Assembly: GCF_003023845.1 (NCBI RefSeq)
Contig: NZ_PYFT01000001.1
Location: forward strand, 1,674,001-1,738,000
Source: Adhaeribacter arboris
GTDB taxonomy: Bacteria; Bacteroidota; Bacteroidia; Cytophagales; Hymenobacteraceae
Length of the DNA: 64,000 nt
Direction: 5' to 3'
Of this stretch, positions 23,074 through 32,398 are shown one piece after another. The notes beneath the pieces were generated by a model. That model did not search any database. It saw nothing but the letters and a program-made list of their open reading frames with translations, and had not been told where the DNA came from. Both the position numbers and the translations under genes were made by a program. The number at the start of each line of letters is the position of its first letter. The stretch's first letter is position 1.

Positions 23074-24975
23074 TTATTTTTTTATTATTTCCACCGTCTG
23101 GCGTTCTGTGCCGGTAATTACTTCCAGGATATAGAGGCCAGCTTTCTGTCCGGTTAAGGAAAGTTTTATTTGTTGATTACCGCCGGGTGCTACCAAGTGG
23201 TGTTTTAACTGCGTGTTTCCCTGCAAATCCAGCAAACGGATTTGAACTTCCTGCCGGGCGGGTGCCTCGAAAGCTACAGTGAGTTGGTCCTGCACCGGCA
23301 CGGGATAAGCGTTTAAACCCGCCAGTACCTGGTTTTTATTCGTTGGCGCGGCGGTAGCTATACTGGTGGCAATGGTGCCTTTTACATTTAAGAAAGCGTT
23401 TAGGGTAGTACCGACCACTTCGTGTTGCACAAAACCGGTAACGGTTTTAGCGGTGGAACTGGCTTTCAGGCGCACAAATAGCGCTCCTTCGGCGTTGCCT
23501 AAGTTATCGGTGGTAAGGGTTATGGAGGCGGTACTGCCAAAAGTGCCTTTTTGCAAATTGCTTACTTCAAAACCCGCGGGTGCCGTAGAAGTAATGGTAA
23601 AAGCGGTGTTGGGGGTTACTTCTTTCAGGAAGGTGCGGTAACCCCGGGGGAACGAAGGCTGGTTTTTAACGGCCGTTAAATTGGTAGCGCTGGTGATACT
23701 CAATACAAGTTTAGGTTCTATATCGGCTTTTACGCTGCCACTTACGCTTAACTTACGTACACCGGTTAGCGGGTGAACGTGCAGCACATCGCCGGCGTAA
23801 TCTCCCACGGCCAAGTCACCTTTTAATCGCACGAATAAGCTAGTCTGTAAATTATTCAGGTTTACTTGCCCGCTAACATCATCGGCATCCGTTCCAATGG
23901 TAAAAACTTCTTGGTAAGGACCTTCTTTTTTCGCGCTTACTTCAAAATTCTTCGGGGCAATTATCGTAAACGAATTTATAATCTGACAGTCGTTCGTTGG
24001 GAAATCCGAAGCGGTAAAGAGATAATTTTTTGGCTCAGAAGGCTTTCCGGTAGCTTTAATGGCCGTAAGTCCCGTTATATTGTCCGGCGAAACGCCCATG
24101 GTTGCTTTTATCTTACCTACTCCACCTTGCAAAAGCACGGTAGCCGTACCGACCTGGTCGTTAAAGAAAGTAGCATCTTCAATATAGTTCCCCGTTTTTA
24201 AGTTAGGTTTTAACCGGAAGTAAATCTTTTTAGAATAACTTACTACTTGACCCGGTGTCGGCGGCGCAATAACTAAGGAATGGCTAAAACCAAATGTCCG
24301 GTTTAAACTTACTTCAAAGCTCTCCGGGAAATTGATAAAAACTTTCTGGGAACCCGTACTCAGTAGGTTATCGGCTCTCACGGCAGCTGAATCGGCCCGC
24401 GGGCTTTCGCCTTCAAAATAGCTGGGAGGCCCGTCGGTTTGGGTGGGTGAAGTAGTACCTAATTGAGTCATGGCTACTTTGGCGGGCAGCGAGAAAACCG
24501 TTCCGCTCACCGGAAAGTTAGCCATACTAGTGCTCGGAGAAGTAATAAAAGTATGCTGCACGACTCCTTTATGGCTTCCCGGAAGAATATTATCTTTTAA
24601 TCGAACAAAAACTTCCTGACTGGAATTTCTTGCAATAAAGGCAGCCGAGATAATAGCAAATGTTTTGAATTCACCCGTTGGCCCCGAAGTATTTCCTTCA
24701 AAACCAGCCGGAAAAAACAATTCTATATCTTTCCCACCGGGCATGTCTTTCCAGAACATTGTGTACTTTTGGGCGATAGAGTTTTTTCCTAAAGTGGCCG
24801 TAAATCCGCTTAGTTCCGGTTTAGAAAAAGTAATAGTAGGGGCTACAACAACATTGGCCGCATTAAGTCTGGATGTTTTCGGCGGCACTCCCGCTAAAGC
24901 ATTGTAACCAACTAAAAGCGAAAGAAACAGGGCAATTAATCCCCGGTAATATTTAATTAAGATAGAGCGTAGCAT
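23074..24975 (-). CDS. paralogous repeat-built T9SS surface protein (four repeats)
   Basis: From the ATG at 24975 the protein is 633 residues, with a clean signal peptide (MLRSILIKYYRGLIALFLSL ... NALAG); the upstream frame to 25083 adds a non-signal extension and is rejected. It contains four units of the same repeat as its neighbour, recognisable by the APAGFEVS, EVFVRLK/LFVRLK and VSGTV/VSGSV landmarks. A T9SS C-terminal domain follows (AYPVPVQDQLTVAFEAPAR ... KAGLYILEVITGTERQTVEI). It is 82 bases upstream of the six-repeat protein gene and 74 bases downstream of a small lipoprotein gene, so the four minus-strand genes 20548-26505 could be one transcription unit. The function is unknown; a secreted adhesin-like pair is the best guess. 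Confidence 0.85.
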   Translation of the reverse strand: MLRSILIKYYRGLIALFLSLLVGYNALAGVPPKTSRLNAANVVVAPTITFSKPELSGFTATLGKNSIAQKYTMFWKDMPGGKDIELFFPAGFEGNTSGPTGEFKTFAIISAAFIARNSSQEVFVRLKDNILPGSHKGVVQHTFITSPSTSMANFPVSGTVFSLPAKVAMTQLGTTSPTQTDGPPSYFEGESPRADSAAVRADNLLSTGSQKVFINFPESFEVSLNRTFGFSHSLVIAPPTPGQVVSYSKKIYFRLKPNLKTGNYIEDATFFNDQVGTATVLLQGGVGKIKATMGVSPDNITGLTAIKATGKPSEPKNYLFTASDFPTNDCQIINSFTIIAPKNFEVSAKKEGPYQEVFTIGTDADDVSGQVNLNNLQTSLFVRLKGDLAVGDYAGDVLHVHPLTGVRKLSVSGSVKADIEPKLVLSITSATNLTAVKNQPSFPRGYRTFLKEVTPNTAFTITSTAPAGFEVSNLQKGTFGSTASITLTTDNLGNAEGALFVRLKASSTAKTVTGFVQHEVVGTTLNAFLNVKGTIATSIATAAPTNKNQVLAGLNAYPVPVQDQLTVAFEAPARQEVQIRLLDLQGNTQLKHHLVAPGGNQQIKLSLTGQKAGLYILEVITGTERQTVEIIKK

Positions 24976-25048
24976 TTTTTCGGAATTTTTAAAATGTTTT
25001 AAAAGGAGGAAATTTGATTGAATAAAGAAGAGGTGTCGGAAAAAAGCA

Positions 25049-25603
25049 TTAATATTTAGTAATACCCCGCGACAGCGTAGCATTAATAATTTGGCCCTCG
25101 GTAATGAAAAGCGTTTCGCCGGCGGTGTTTTTTACCTGACATTTAAAAGTGCCGTTTACTACTTGGTTGATAGTATCTACCTGGGTTAAGTGAAAGGTGC
25201 CGGCCACCAAAGAATAAGAATTAAGCAAATCGCCCAGGTAATCTGGTTTATAACTGCCGTGCGATTTTTGGCGAAAGGACCCACCTTCCTGAAAAGTGTA
25301 ATCGGCGGGTGCTGAGCCGTTCAGGTTTACATTAAGCGTGCGTTTTTCTTCGTGCATGTTGGTGGTAATATTTAGCCAGGTTACGGCATCACCGGCCTGC
25401 CACTTAAAACGGCTTACTGTCCAACCCGAAGTTTTCACGGGAATTCCATTTACTTTAAAAGTTATCCGGTTTTTTACTGCGGCGGTAGGATTTTTTAGTT
25501 TAGCTGGAGCGGAGTTTAAACCCTGAGCCTTGTTGCAGCTTATCAGTAACCAAGCCGAAGCAATAATTAACAGAGCGGTTTTGAGGGTGGATGAGAGTAA
25601 CAT
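25049..25603 (-). CDS. small lipoprotein (DUF6252-like), unknown function
   Basis: From the ATG at 25603 the 184-residue product starts MLLSSTLKTALLIIASAWLL followed by ISC, a lipobox (LLIS-C) for lipidation. The frame is open to 25720, but the extra 39 residues cross the long palindrome in the DNA and carry no homology, so I chose the internal start. The mature part has ITFKVNGIPVKTSGWTVSRF and a late GEPLF-like strand pattern (GETLFITEGQIINATL), resembling small Bacteroidota lipoproteins of the DUF6252 kind. It overlaps no gene. It could be an outer-membrane partner of the repeat proteins, by location only. Confidence 0.72.
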   Translation of the reverse strand: MLLSSTLKTALLIIASAWLLISCNKAQGLNSAPAKLKNPTAAVKNRITFKVNGIPVKTSGWTVSRFKWQAGDAVTWLNITTNMHEEKRTLNVNLNGSAPADYTFQEGGSFRQKSHGSYKPDYLGDLLNSYSLVAGTFHLTQVDTINQVVNGTFKCQVKNTAGETLFITEGQIINATLSRGITKY

Positions 25604-25639
25604 TACTTTTAAAAAATTTAATTTTTTATTGTGAAAGGC

Positions 25640-25690
25640 GGGCAGAGGCATTTTGCCGTAGTTGTTTGCACCGGCAAAATGCCTCTGCCC
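25640..25690. repeat. 19-bp perfect inverted repeat between two lipoprotein genes
   Basis: GGGCAGAGGCATTTTGCCG (25640-25658) is perfectly complementary to CGGCAAAATGCCTCTGCCC (25672-25690), with a 13-base loop. It lies in the gap between 25603 and 25726, so a transcript of the four-gene cluster would contain a very stable hairpin. No T-run follows on either strand. Its length and perfection exceed what a terminator needs. Confidence 0.85.
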
Positions 25691-25725
25691 TGGATTTAAA
25701 GGAGAAATTTGTGCAACCAAAGGCC

Positions 25726-26505
25726 TTACTGGTTGGTATTGGCTATAGGCTCGTTGTACAAGAAATCATCCATAACTACCACATCGTAAGTAGCGGTATC
25801 CGTACTACCGGCGGCTATTTTGGCATTACCCGCGTGAATCTTTACTGAGGTTACTTTATCATCCGGGAAATAAACTCCCAAAAATGAAAAACTACTGGCT
25901 CCCGACCGGGGTTTAACCGGGTAAATACCCAAGCTTTTATCGCCGTTAAAAAACTCCATAGTGGTGGAACTAGGCAGGTCTACATCCGAGAAAATAGCTC
26001 CGAAACCTTTTACAAAAGCATCTTGGTTAGTGCCAGGCACCTTAAAAGTAACTTCTGTAACCGTGGAGCTAATGGTGGCAAAAGTTTTTGCCGGGCTAAA
26101 AGTGGCGAACTGCGTACTGTAACTCGGGTCTACATCGTTAAAATTAGTATCGCTGATGCGGAAAGTGGCACCGGGATGGTTGAACAAAATGCCTCTTTTG
26201 CGTCCGGCCGGTAAAGTGGGGTCCGGGGAGTTAAAGAAATCAAAAGGGAAAGTGTTCGTGTTGGTAAAAGTGGCGGGTACGGCATCCCAGTTTACTTCCC
26301 GGCGGCCGCTGGTTTTACCCGGTTTCGTGTTTAAGGAATCTCCCAAAGTAGATCTGAACCCGGCTAACTTGGCATCCACGTCCTCGGCGGTCGTGAAAAC
26401 CATAACGGTTGGGGATTTAGGCGTTTCGTTATCCTTTTCATCACAACTTACTAAGCCAACTAAGGCTAAGGCGAGGAAACTGAATTTTCTAACTAATTTT
26501 TTCAT
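25726..26505 (-). CDS. secreted lipoprotein of unknown function
   Basis: The 259-residue protein begins MKKLVRKFSFLALALVGLVS followed by Cys, an N-terminal lipobox. The mature part is beta-rich, with NWDAVPATFTNTNTFPFDFF near the start, GFGAIFSDVDLPSSTTMEFF in the middle and a TYDVVVMDDFLYNEP-type end. That end resembles a family of secreted proteins predicted to have a jellyroll (concanavalin-like) fold, but no name is secure. It is the first gene of the minus-strand cluster with the two repeat proteins and is divergent from the histidine kinase gene at 26757. Confidence 0.72.
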   Translation of the reverse strand: MKKLVRKFSFLALALVGLVSCDEKDNETPKSPTVMVFTTAEDVDAKLAGFRSTLGDSLNTKPGKTSGRREVNWDAVPATFTNTNTFPFDFFNSPDPTLPAGRKRGILFNHPGATFRISDTNFNDVDPSYSTQFATFSPAKTFATISSTVTEVTFKVPGTNQDAFVKGFGAIFSDVDLPSSTTMEFFNGDKSLGIYPVKPRSGASSFSFLGVYFPDDKVTSVKIHAGNAKIAAGSTDTATYDVVVMDDFLYNEPIANTNQ

Positions 26506-26591
26506 GATTGTTTAAAGGTTTTCGATTTTAGTTTTAAGTACCGGATTAGCCCGGCGTTTATACCACAAAGAGAGGCATTAAGGGCGGCGGC

Positions 26592-26618
26592 TACAATCCC
26601 CGAAAAAGGTAGATTTTA
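26592..26618. repeat. 27-bp dispersed intergenic repeat, copy B
   Basis: Identical to 17836-17862 over 27 bases. A second hairpin, ATCCCC (26659-26664) with GGGGAT (26671-26676), lies 41 bases beyond it, matching the arrangement near copy A. It is in the divergent promoter region between the lipoprotein gene and the histidine kinase gene. Confidence 0.7.
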
Positions 26619-26756
26619 AAGGATGATTTCCAGAACTGTAAAAATATTCGGGCATATAATCCCCGATTAAGGGGATATTTATTAATAACTAACCCGCTGA
26701 ATCTCAAAATTTTGTTAATTGCAGAAGAGTAATTGGTTAAATATTCGGTTTGTAAA

Positions 26757-29700
26757 ATGAGTAAATTTTTAACATTCGGGTTCTGCCTGTTTTTACTCAA
26801 TGGCTCTTATGCGGTCTCCGCCCAAACCTTTATTTTTGATAAGCTAACTACCCAAAACGGACTATCCAACAATAAAGTAAATTGCATCGTCCAAGATCGG
26901 CGAGGCTTTATCTGGTTTGGCACCGAGGATGGCCTGAACCGGTACGATGGCAAAGAAATGGTTATATTCCGGAACCGGCCGGAGGATAATTACGGACTTT
27001 CGGGCAACATTATCACTGGTTTGCACCTGGACCAAAGCGATATTATGTGGATTGCTACCGCCGACGGCGGATTAACTCGTTACAATTACCGTTTGCCCTA
27101 CCAGCAGCAATTTAAAAGATACCGGCACCTGCCCCACGACTCCACCTCTATTCCGGTAAATATTATAAACGCCCTGATTGAGGATAAGCAAGGGTATTTG
27201 TGGCTGGCCACCAGCGGCGGCGGCATATTACGGTTTAACAAACACTCCGAAAAATTTGATAAAATTACATACCAGGGCGTAAAAACCGCACTTGCCCTGA
27301 CGGTAAGGCAAGATACTATTTGGGCCGGCATGCAGGGCAGCGGGTTATTAAAAATAGATACCCGTACCTCCCATTCAATTTCGGATGCGAATTACAAAAG
27401 TGCTTATCTTAAACTGCCGCACGTTGTGGTTACCTCCTTGTATACCGACCAGAAAAATCACGTGTGGTACGGCTCCTGGGATAATATTTTGTACCGTTAT
27501 CATGCGGAGGTAAAAAAAGAAGAAAAGTTTCCCATAATAGGGGCACCTACCGCCTCTTTTACCGACGAAGCCACTACTTTTGCCAACGACTACCAGGGTA
27601 ATCTTTGGATTGGCGGCCGTTACGAAGGCTTACATATTTATAATTACCGGCAAAATTCTTTCCGGCACCTGGGGTCAGACCCGCAAAAAGCTGGCTCGCT
27701 TATCCATAATAAAGTTAATTGCCTTTACCGCGACCGCGACGGCATCATGTGGGTAGGAACGGATAAAGGAGTAAGTAAATACAATCCGTACCAACAACAG
27801 TTTACTTCACAATTTTTACCGGTAAAAAGCAACGCTACTCAACCCGGCCGCATCTTTGATTTTTACGTGGATGCCCAAGAAACTTTATGGATTGGTACCA
27901 GCGACGGCATGTTTAAGAAACCAAAAAATGCGCCTGGTTTTGAGCATATTGTTTTAAAATATCAAGGTACAGAACTGGCGGTCAGCAAATTTCACCAAAG
28001 TACCAACGGTGATTTTTACTTAGGTACTAATTATTCTTTGTTTAGATTTAATCCGGCTACGCACGCTATCAACCTCTTACCCGACCAGGCTCATGATTTG
28101 GTAATGAGCCAGATTATTGCTTCCCGCATTATTTCGCTGGTAGATTTTAAAATTCACCAGCAGCCAATTCTATTCGCGGTGCCTTACGGACACTATCTTT
28201 CTTATTACGACTATGCCCGACAAAGCTGGGTTTCTCGAGCCGATAGTGCCCGGAAGATAGTCACGCGCCTGGATTTGAAGGATAACTTAATTCGTAAACT
28301 ATATAAAAGTCGGGATGGTAAATTATGGATGGCTACCGCCAAAAACGGTTTAGCCGAACTTATCTCTCTGCCTTACCCCCATTTTATTTATTATCAGAAC
28401 GATCCTGCCAACTTTAAATCCCTCAGCAGCGATAATGTGTACGATATTGCCGAAGATTCCCGGCATAACTTATGGGTGAGTACTTACGGCGGCGGCCTAA
28501 ATTACTTCGAACGCGCCACCCAAACGTTCCGTCATATTTCGGAATCGCCTAATCTGTTGCAGGGAATTGCGGTGGATAAAAAAGGAAAAGTATGGATGGT
28601 AGCTAATGGCAATTTATACGGGTATGATCCGGCTAAAAAGCGTTTTTCGTCGTACCATTTACTGGATGTAGAAGATACAGGGGGGCTTAATGGAACCATT
28701 TACCAGGATGCGGCCGGTACTATTTACGTCGGCAGTGGCCATTATTTCGTTCAATTTAAATCGGAAAAAATTAAAGACCCAATGCCCCCGAGCAAGCCGG
28801 TATTTACTGATTTCCGGATATTTAATGTTAATCGTAATGAGTTACTGCGGCAAAAAGCCATTAAACTTAACTACAATCAAAACTTTTTTTCACTTAAATT
28901 CTCTTCGCCTAATTACTTAAGCCCCGACAATATAAATTATAGTTATCAACTGGAAGGTATCGATAAAAACTGGCACAACGTGGGTAGTACCAACATTGCC
29001 GGCTACACCAATTTGCCCCCCGGTGATTATTTGTTTAAAGTAAAAGCCAATACCGGCACGGCCAGTTCTTCGGACCAGGTAAGCACCATAGTTATTACCA
29101 TTGTACCTCCTTTCTGGCAAGTTTGGTGGTTTTATGGTTTGGTGATAGGTTTTATCTCTTTAATAATTTATTCTATTTACCGTTATCGCATCGAGCAACT
29201 TTTAAAAAGACAAGCCATCCGCAACAAAATTGCCCAGGACTTACACGACTCGGTTGGCTCTACGTTGAGTAGTATTTCGGTTTACAGCCAGGTAGCCCAA
29301 ATTAAAAATGCCGCCGCCGAAGGACCGGAATTAAATAGTTTACTCACTAAAATCAGCACCATTTCCAACGAGATGATTTCGGAAATGAATGATATTGTGT
29401 GGGCCATTAACCCGGTTAACGACGGGATGGATAAAATAATCGGCCGGATAGAGTCATTCGGCCGGCCGTTGCTGCGCGCCAATAACATTAACTTTAGCAT
29501 TAACCGCGAAGATTTACCACCCACCATTGATGTGGGAATGGAAAAAAGCAAAGATGTTTATTTAATCCTAAAAGAAGCTTTAACCAATTGCGCCAAACAT
29601 GCTGCCGCCAAAAATGTAGAGCTTACTTTAAAGCTGCAACACAAGCATATTGTCATGCAAGTAAAAGATGATGGCCGCGGATTGCCCACCAGCCCTAATT

Positions 29701-29828
29701 TAACTCCTTCGCTGTCGGGTAACGGGTTGCGCAACATCAGAAACCGGGTAAATAATTTAAAGGGCCAATTAAAAGTAACTTCTGGGCCTACCGGTACCAC
29801 GCTCGTTATCGATTTTAGAATCACCTAA
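26757..29828 (+). CDS. sensor histidine kinase with periplasmic Reg_prop beta-propeller and Y_Y_Y domain
   Basis: The 1023-residue protein (from the ATG at 26757; the frame is open to a TTG at 26733) has a signal sequence ending VSAQ. About a dozen Reg_prop repeats follow, with the typical LVDKQGYLWLATSGGG and RDGIMWVGTDKGV-like units, then a Y_Y_Y domain (FSLKFSSPNYLSPDNINYSY) and one transmembrane helix (WWFYGLVIGFISLIIYSIYRY). The kinase core is of the HisKA_3 type, with DLHDSVGSTLSS and His830 as the phospho-acceptor. The HATPase domain has an N box (EALTNCAKHA) and DDGRG. It lacks the fused receiver and AraC parts of Bacteroides hybrid systems. The response regulator follows directly and should be its partner. 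The ligand is probably a periplasmic oligosaccharide or other polymer fragment. Confidence 0.92.
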   Translation: MSKFLTFGFCLFLLNGSYAVSAQTFIFDKLTTQNGLSNNKVNCIVQDRRGFIWFGTEDGLNRYDGKEMVIFRNRPEDNYGLSGNIITGLHLDQSDIMWIATADGGLTRYNYRLPYQQQFKRYRHLPHDSTSIPVNIINALIEDKQGYLWLATSGGGILRFNKHSEKFDKITYQGVKTALALTVRQDTIWAGMQGSGLLKIDTRTSHSISDANYKSAYLKLPHVVVTSLYTDQKNHVWYGSWDNILYRYHAEVKKEEKFPIIGAPTASFTDEATTFANDYQGNLWIGGRYEGLHIYNYRQNSFRHLGSDPQKAGSLIHNKVNCLYRDRDGIMWVGTDKGVSKYNPYQQQFTSQFLPVKSNATQPGRIFDFYVDAQETLWIGTSDGMFKKPKNAPGFEHIVLKYQGTELAVSKFHQSTNGDFYLGTNYSLFRFNPATHAINLLPDQAHDLVMSQIIASRIISLVDFKIHQQPILFAVPYGHYLSYYDYARQSWVSRADSARKIVTRLDLKDNLIRKLYKSRDGKLWMATAKNGLAELISLPYPHFIYYQNDPANFKSLSSDNVYDIAEDSRHNLWVSTYGGGLNYFERATQTFRHISESPNLLQGIAVDKKGKVWMVANGNLYGYDPAKKRFSSYHLLDVEDTGGLNGTIYQDAAGTIYVGSGHYFVQFKSEKIKDPMPPSKPVFTDFRIFNVNRNELLRQKAIKLNYNQNFFSLKFSSPNYLSPDNINYSYQLEGIDKNWHNVGSTNIAGYTNLPPGDYLFKVKANTGTASSSDQVSTIVITIVPPFWQVWWFYGLVIGFISLIIYSIYRYRIEQLLKRQAIRNKIAQDLHDSVGSTLSSISVYSQVAQIKNAAAEGPELNSLLTKISTISNEMISEMNDIVWAINPVNDGMDKIIGRIESFGRPLLRANNINFSINREDLPPTIDVGMEKSKDVYLILKEALTNCAKHAAAKNVELTLKLQHKHIVMQVKDDGRGLPTSPNLTPSLSGNGLRNIRNRVNNLKGQLKVTSGPTGTTLVIDFRIT

Positions 29829-29983
29829 TTCGGGGATTGTTTGCCACCGGAAATAATAACAGCTTTGTAAATAATCTAAAGAAACCGACAAAGTTTGGTT
29901 GGTTGCTATTATATTCTATACTATTGATTTACAATCAACTAAAAACCTTTATCTTATACTTAATTTCCCAAACACCCGAAGCT

Positions 29984-30631
29984 ATGCCTTTAAAAATTAT
30001 TATTTTCGATGATAACATCAATATTCGGGAAAGCATTACCATGCTTTTAAGCACCGTAAGCGATTTTAAAGTTGTGGGCGCTTTCAGTAATGTACTAAAT
30101 TGCCTCGCGGACATCCGCAAAACCCAGCCCGATATTATTCTCATGGATATTGCCATGCCCGAAATGACCGGGATTGAAGCCGTGAAACTGATAAAACAAG
30201 AATTTCCGCACATTCACGTGCTCATGCAAACCGTTTTTGAAGACGACGAACGGGTATTTGATTCTATATGCAACGGGGCTTCGGGGTACATTTTAAAGAG
30301 TTTCCTTAACACCAATTTAATTCACGCTATCCAAGAGCTACAATACGGCGGCGCTCCCATGTCGCCGACCATTGCCCGCAAAGTACTCAACAAACTAAAA
30401 TCCGGAAGCCCGGTAGAAGCACCGGAACGGAACGACTCGTATCATTTAACCAGCCGGGAAAAAGAAATTCTGACTTGTTTGGTTGATGGTTTAAGTTATA
30501 AAATGATTGCGGCCAAACTGTTTATCAGTTACGAAACCGTGCGCTCGCACGTAAAAAATATCTACGAAAAGCTGCACGTGGCCTCCTTAACCGAGGTGGT
30601 GGCCAAAGCCATTAAGCAGCGATTGGTGTAA
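29984..30631 (+). CDS. NarL/FixJ-family response regulator
   Basis: From the ATG at 29984 the 215-residue protein starts MPLKIIIFDDNINIRES, the first strand and acidic pocket of a receiver domain; the phospho-acceptor Asp is in DIILMDIAMPEMTG. The LuxR-type helix-turn-helix is LTSREKEILTCLVDGLSYKM ... SYETVRSHVKNIYEKLHV. The frame is open to 29837, but that extension has no domain, so I reject it. The gene follows the Reg_prop histidine kinase by 155 bases on the same strand, making a cognate two-component pair. Targets are not visible; the divergent cluster at 20548-26505 is a candidate by position. Confidence 0.9.
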   Translation: MPLKIIIFDDNINIRESITMLLSTVSDFKVVGAFSNVLNCLADIRKTQPDIILMDIAMPEMTGIEAVKLIKQEFPHIHVLMQTVFEDDERVFDSICNGASGYILKSFLNTNLIHAIQELQYGGAPMSPTIARKVLNKLKSGSPVEAPERNDSYHLTSREKEILTCLVDGLSYKMIAAKLFISYETVRSHVKNIYEKLHVASLTEVVAKAIKQRLV

Positions 30632-30763
30632 TTTTGCTTTTCTAAGCAGTAAATACAAGATTTCCTCTAACAAGCAGAAGTGGATTATGGTAGCCTTGCA
30701 AATAATCTTCAACCGTAAGAGAAATAAATTTTCCAACTGGCTCAAACTGCAAGTTGCTTTTTT

Positions 30764-31375
30764 TTACAAATTGACCGATTCGGGTAATAACCGGAAGGAC
30801 AACCGGTGATAAGGCGTTGTTCCCACTTCCTGAATCGCCTGCCGGTGTAATCGCGTCGGATAGCCGGCATTCTGTTCCCAACCATACCCGGGAAACTGTT
30901 CGGCTAATTTTGTCATGATGTCGTCCCGGTACGTTTTGGCCAGTACCGAAGCCGCCGCAATAGAAAAATATTTGCGGTCGCCTTTTACAATACAGGCGTG
31001 CGGAATACCTGGGTACGGAATAAATTGGTTTCCGTCTACAATTAAAAATTCCGGGGGAGTTGGTAGCTGATTTAGCGCTTGATGCATCGCCAGAAATGAA
31101 GCTTTCGAAATATTTATTTGATCAATATCGCCCGGTGATACCTCGCTAACCGCCCAACTAACGGCCTCCCGGCAAATTTCTTCGCGTAAAGTTTCCCGTT
31201 GTTTTTTAGTGAGCAGCTTAGAATCCGTTAAAATAGGGTGGAAATAATCTAAAGGTAAAATTACGGCGGCCGCTACTACCGGACCAGCCAAACATCCCCG
31301 ACCGGCTTCATCCAAACCAGCTTCCAATTTTAAACCGCTGTAATTAGCCAACAAAGTAGCTTTTTCTTTCGCCAA
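30764..31375 (-). CDS. rnhB: ribonuclease HII
   Basis: The 203-residue protein has [20 protein letters not shown] (residues about 19-40), the catalytic Asp-Glu of RNase HII, and later [20 protein letters not shown] and the [12 protein letters not shown] motif, which are all family hallmarks. The length matches the family (about 200 residues). The enzyme cuts RNA embedded in DNA and removes misincorporated ribonucleotides. The start codon is TTG at 31375; no in-frame ATG exists before the upstream TAA. It converges with the response regulator gene. Confidence 0.95.
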   Translation of the reverse strand: MAKEKATLLANYSGLKLEAGLDEAGRGCLAGPVVAAAVILPLDYFHPILTDSKLLTKKQRETLREEICREAVSWAVSEVSPGDIDQINISKASFLAMHQALNQLPTPPEFLIVDGNQFIPYPGIPHACIVKGDRKYFSIAAASVLAKTYRDDIMTKLAEQFPGYGWEQNAGYPTRLHRQAIQEVGTTPYHRLSFRLLPESVNL

Positions 31376-31918
31376 GGTAACCGTTGTAATAAAAGTTTAA
31401 TTAACTAAATAATGATTAACAAATTAAAAGAGTAAAACTTAATCTGCTAAAAAATTGCCTGAATTTTATTCATCGATTATTTAAAAGGAAAGAACTTCGT
31501 TCCATCTTCCTCCGCATGGCTGCTCTACATTCTTAATATAAAATTAATATAAGGTTTTTGGCACTTATAAAGGTTTTACCTTATAGTTAGTACTTTATAT
31601 TAATAAATAAAAATATAACTTTTTTATATTTTAAAAATTTTACCTCAAATGCCTCTTTAATTTTAAATTAAGCAAAATAAAGACAAAACACTAAGCGATA
31701 TTCCAGTATTTTGTTATTTAACAGCCATTTACCTAATAAAATCATTTTAGAATCTCACAAAAGAGCAGATTTAATATTACTAAATTGTTACGCCTTCCAT
31801 AATAAAAAATAAGAAATTTCCGATACGAAAGTAAACATTACCGCATTACTCCCGTATTAGCTTTACACTAGTAACCAATACTATAACTTACCATACATTT
31901 TAATATAAAATCCGAATA
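31376..31918. other. AT-rich intergenic region, 543 bases
   Basis: Long runs of A and T and several near-repeats of TTAATATAAA, but no ORF with a family signature, no stable hairpin with T-run, and no tRNA-like cloverleaf that I can see. It presumably holds the promoters of the divergent rnhB and YsnF-like genes. Confidence 0.5.
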
Positions 31919-32350
31919 ATGGAGGAAAACCTGAACGAGAATTGGCATAACGAATCCGAAAAAGCTACCCACGTTATTCCGGTTATAGAAGAACACGTAC
32001 AGGTTGGCAAAAAGATAGTAGAGACCGGACGCGTACGGATTATTAAAACCGTTCACGCTGAAGAAGCACACGTAGAAGCTCCGTTGTTACAGGAAGAAGT
32101 ACAAATAGAACGGGTTCCGGTAAATCAATACATTGAGACCGCCCCTTCGGTACGCTATGAAGGCGAGGTAATGATTATTCCGGTAATCCAGGAAGTAGTG
32201 GTAATTGAAAAGCGGTTAATGCTGGTAGAAGAAATTCGCGTGCATAAACAACAAGTACATACAAATGTGTCGGAAACTATTACGCTTCGGAAAGAAGAAG
32301 TAAAAATAGAACGAATAGACACGAATAATTTAACTAACGAAACTTTTTAA
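31919..32350 (+). CDS. YsnF/AvaK (DUF2382) domain protein, short form
   Basis: The 143-residue protein is made almost entirely of the YsnF/AvaK pattern: HVIPVIEEHVQVGKKIVETG followed by VRIIKTVH, then IEVER-type strands (EEVQIERVPVNQYIE) and a second half beginning VMIIPVIQEVVVIEKRLML, so two DUF2382-like units. Such proteins are general stress proteins of unknown biochemistry. It is followed after 48 bases by a longer protein with the same domain plus a general-stress domain, so both should respond to the same stress. Confidence 0.8.
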   Translation: MEENLNENWHNESEKATHVIPVIEEHVQVGKKIVETGRVRIIKTVHAEEAHVEAPLLQEEVQIERVPVNQYIETAPSVRYEGEVMIIPVIQEVVVIEKRLMLVEEIRVHKQQVHTNVSETITLRKEEVKIERIDTNNLTNETF

Positions 32351-32398
32351 TTTTTATAATTCTAATTCTATTAACCTAAACTAAAAACACATAAAACT

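Noticed and set aside
20548-26505. Many open frames on the plus strand antisense to the repeat proteins
   Set aside because: They mirror the minus-strand genes, have no family signatures or signals, and their lengths follow the repeat pattern of the real genes.
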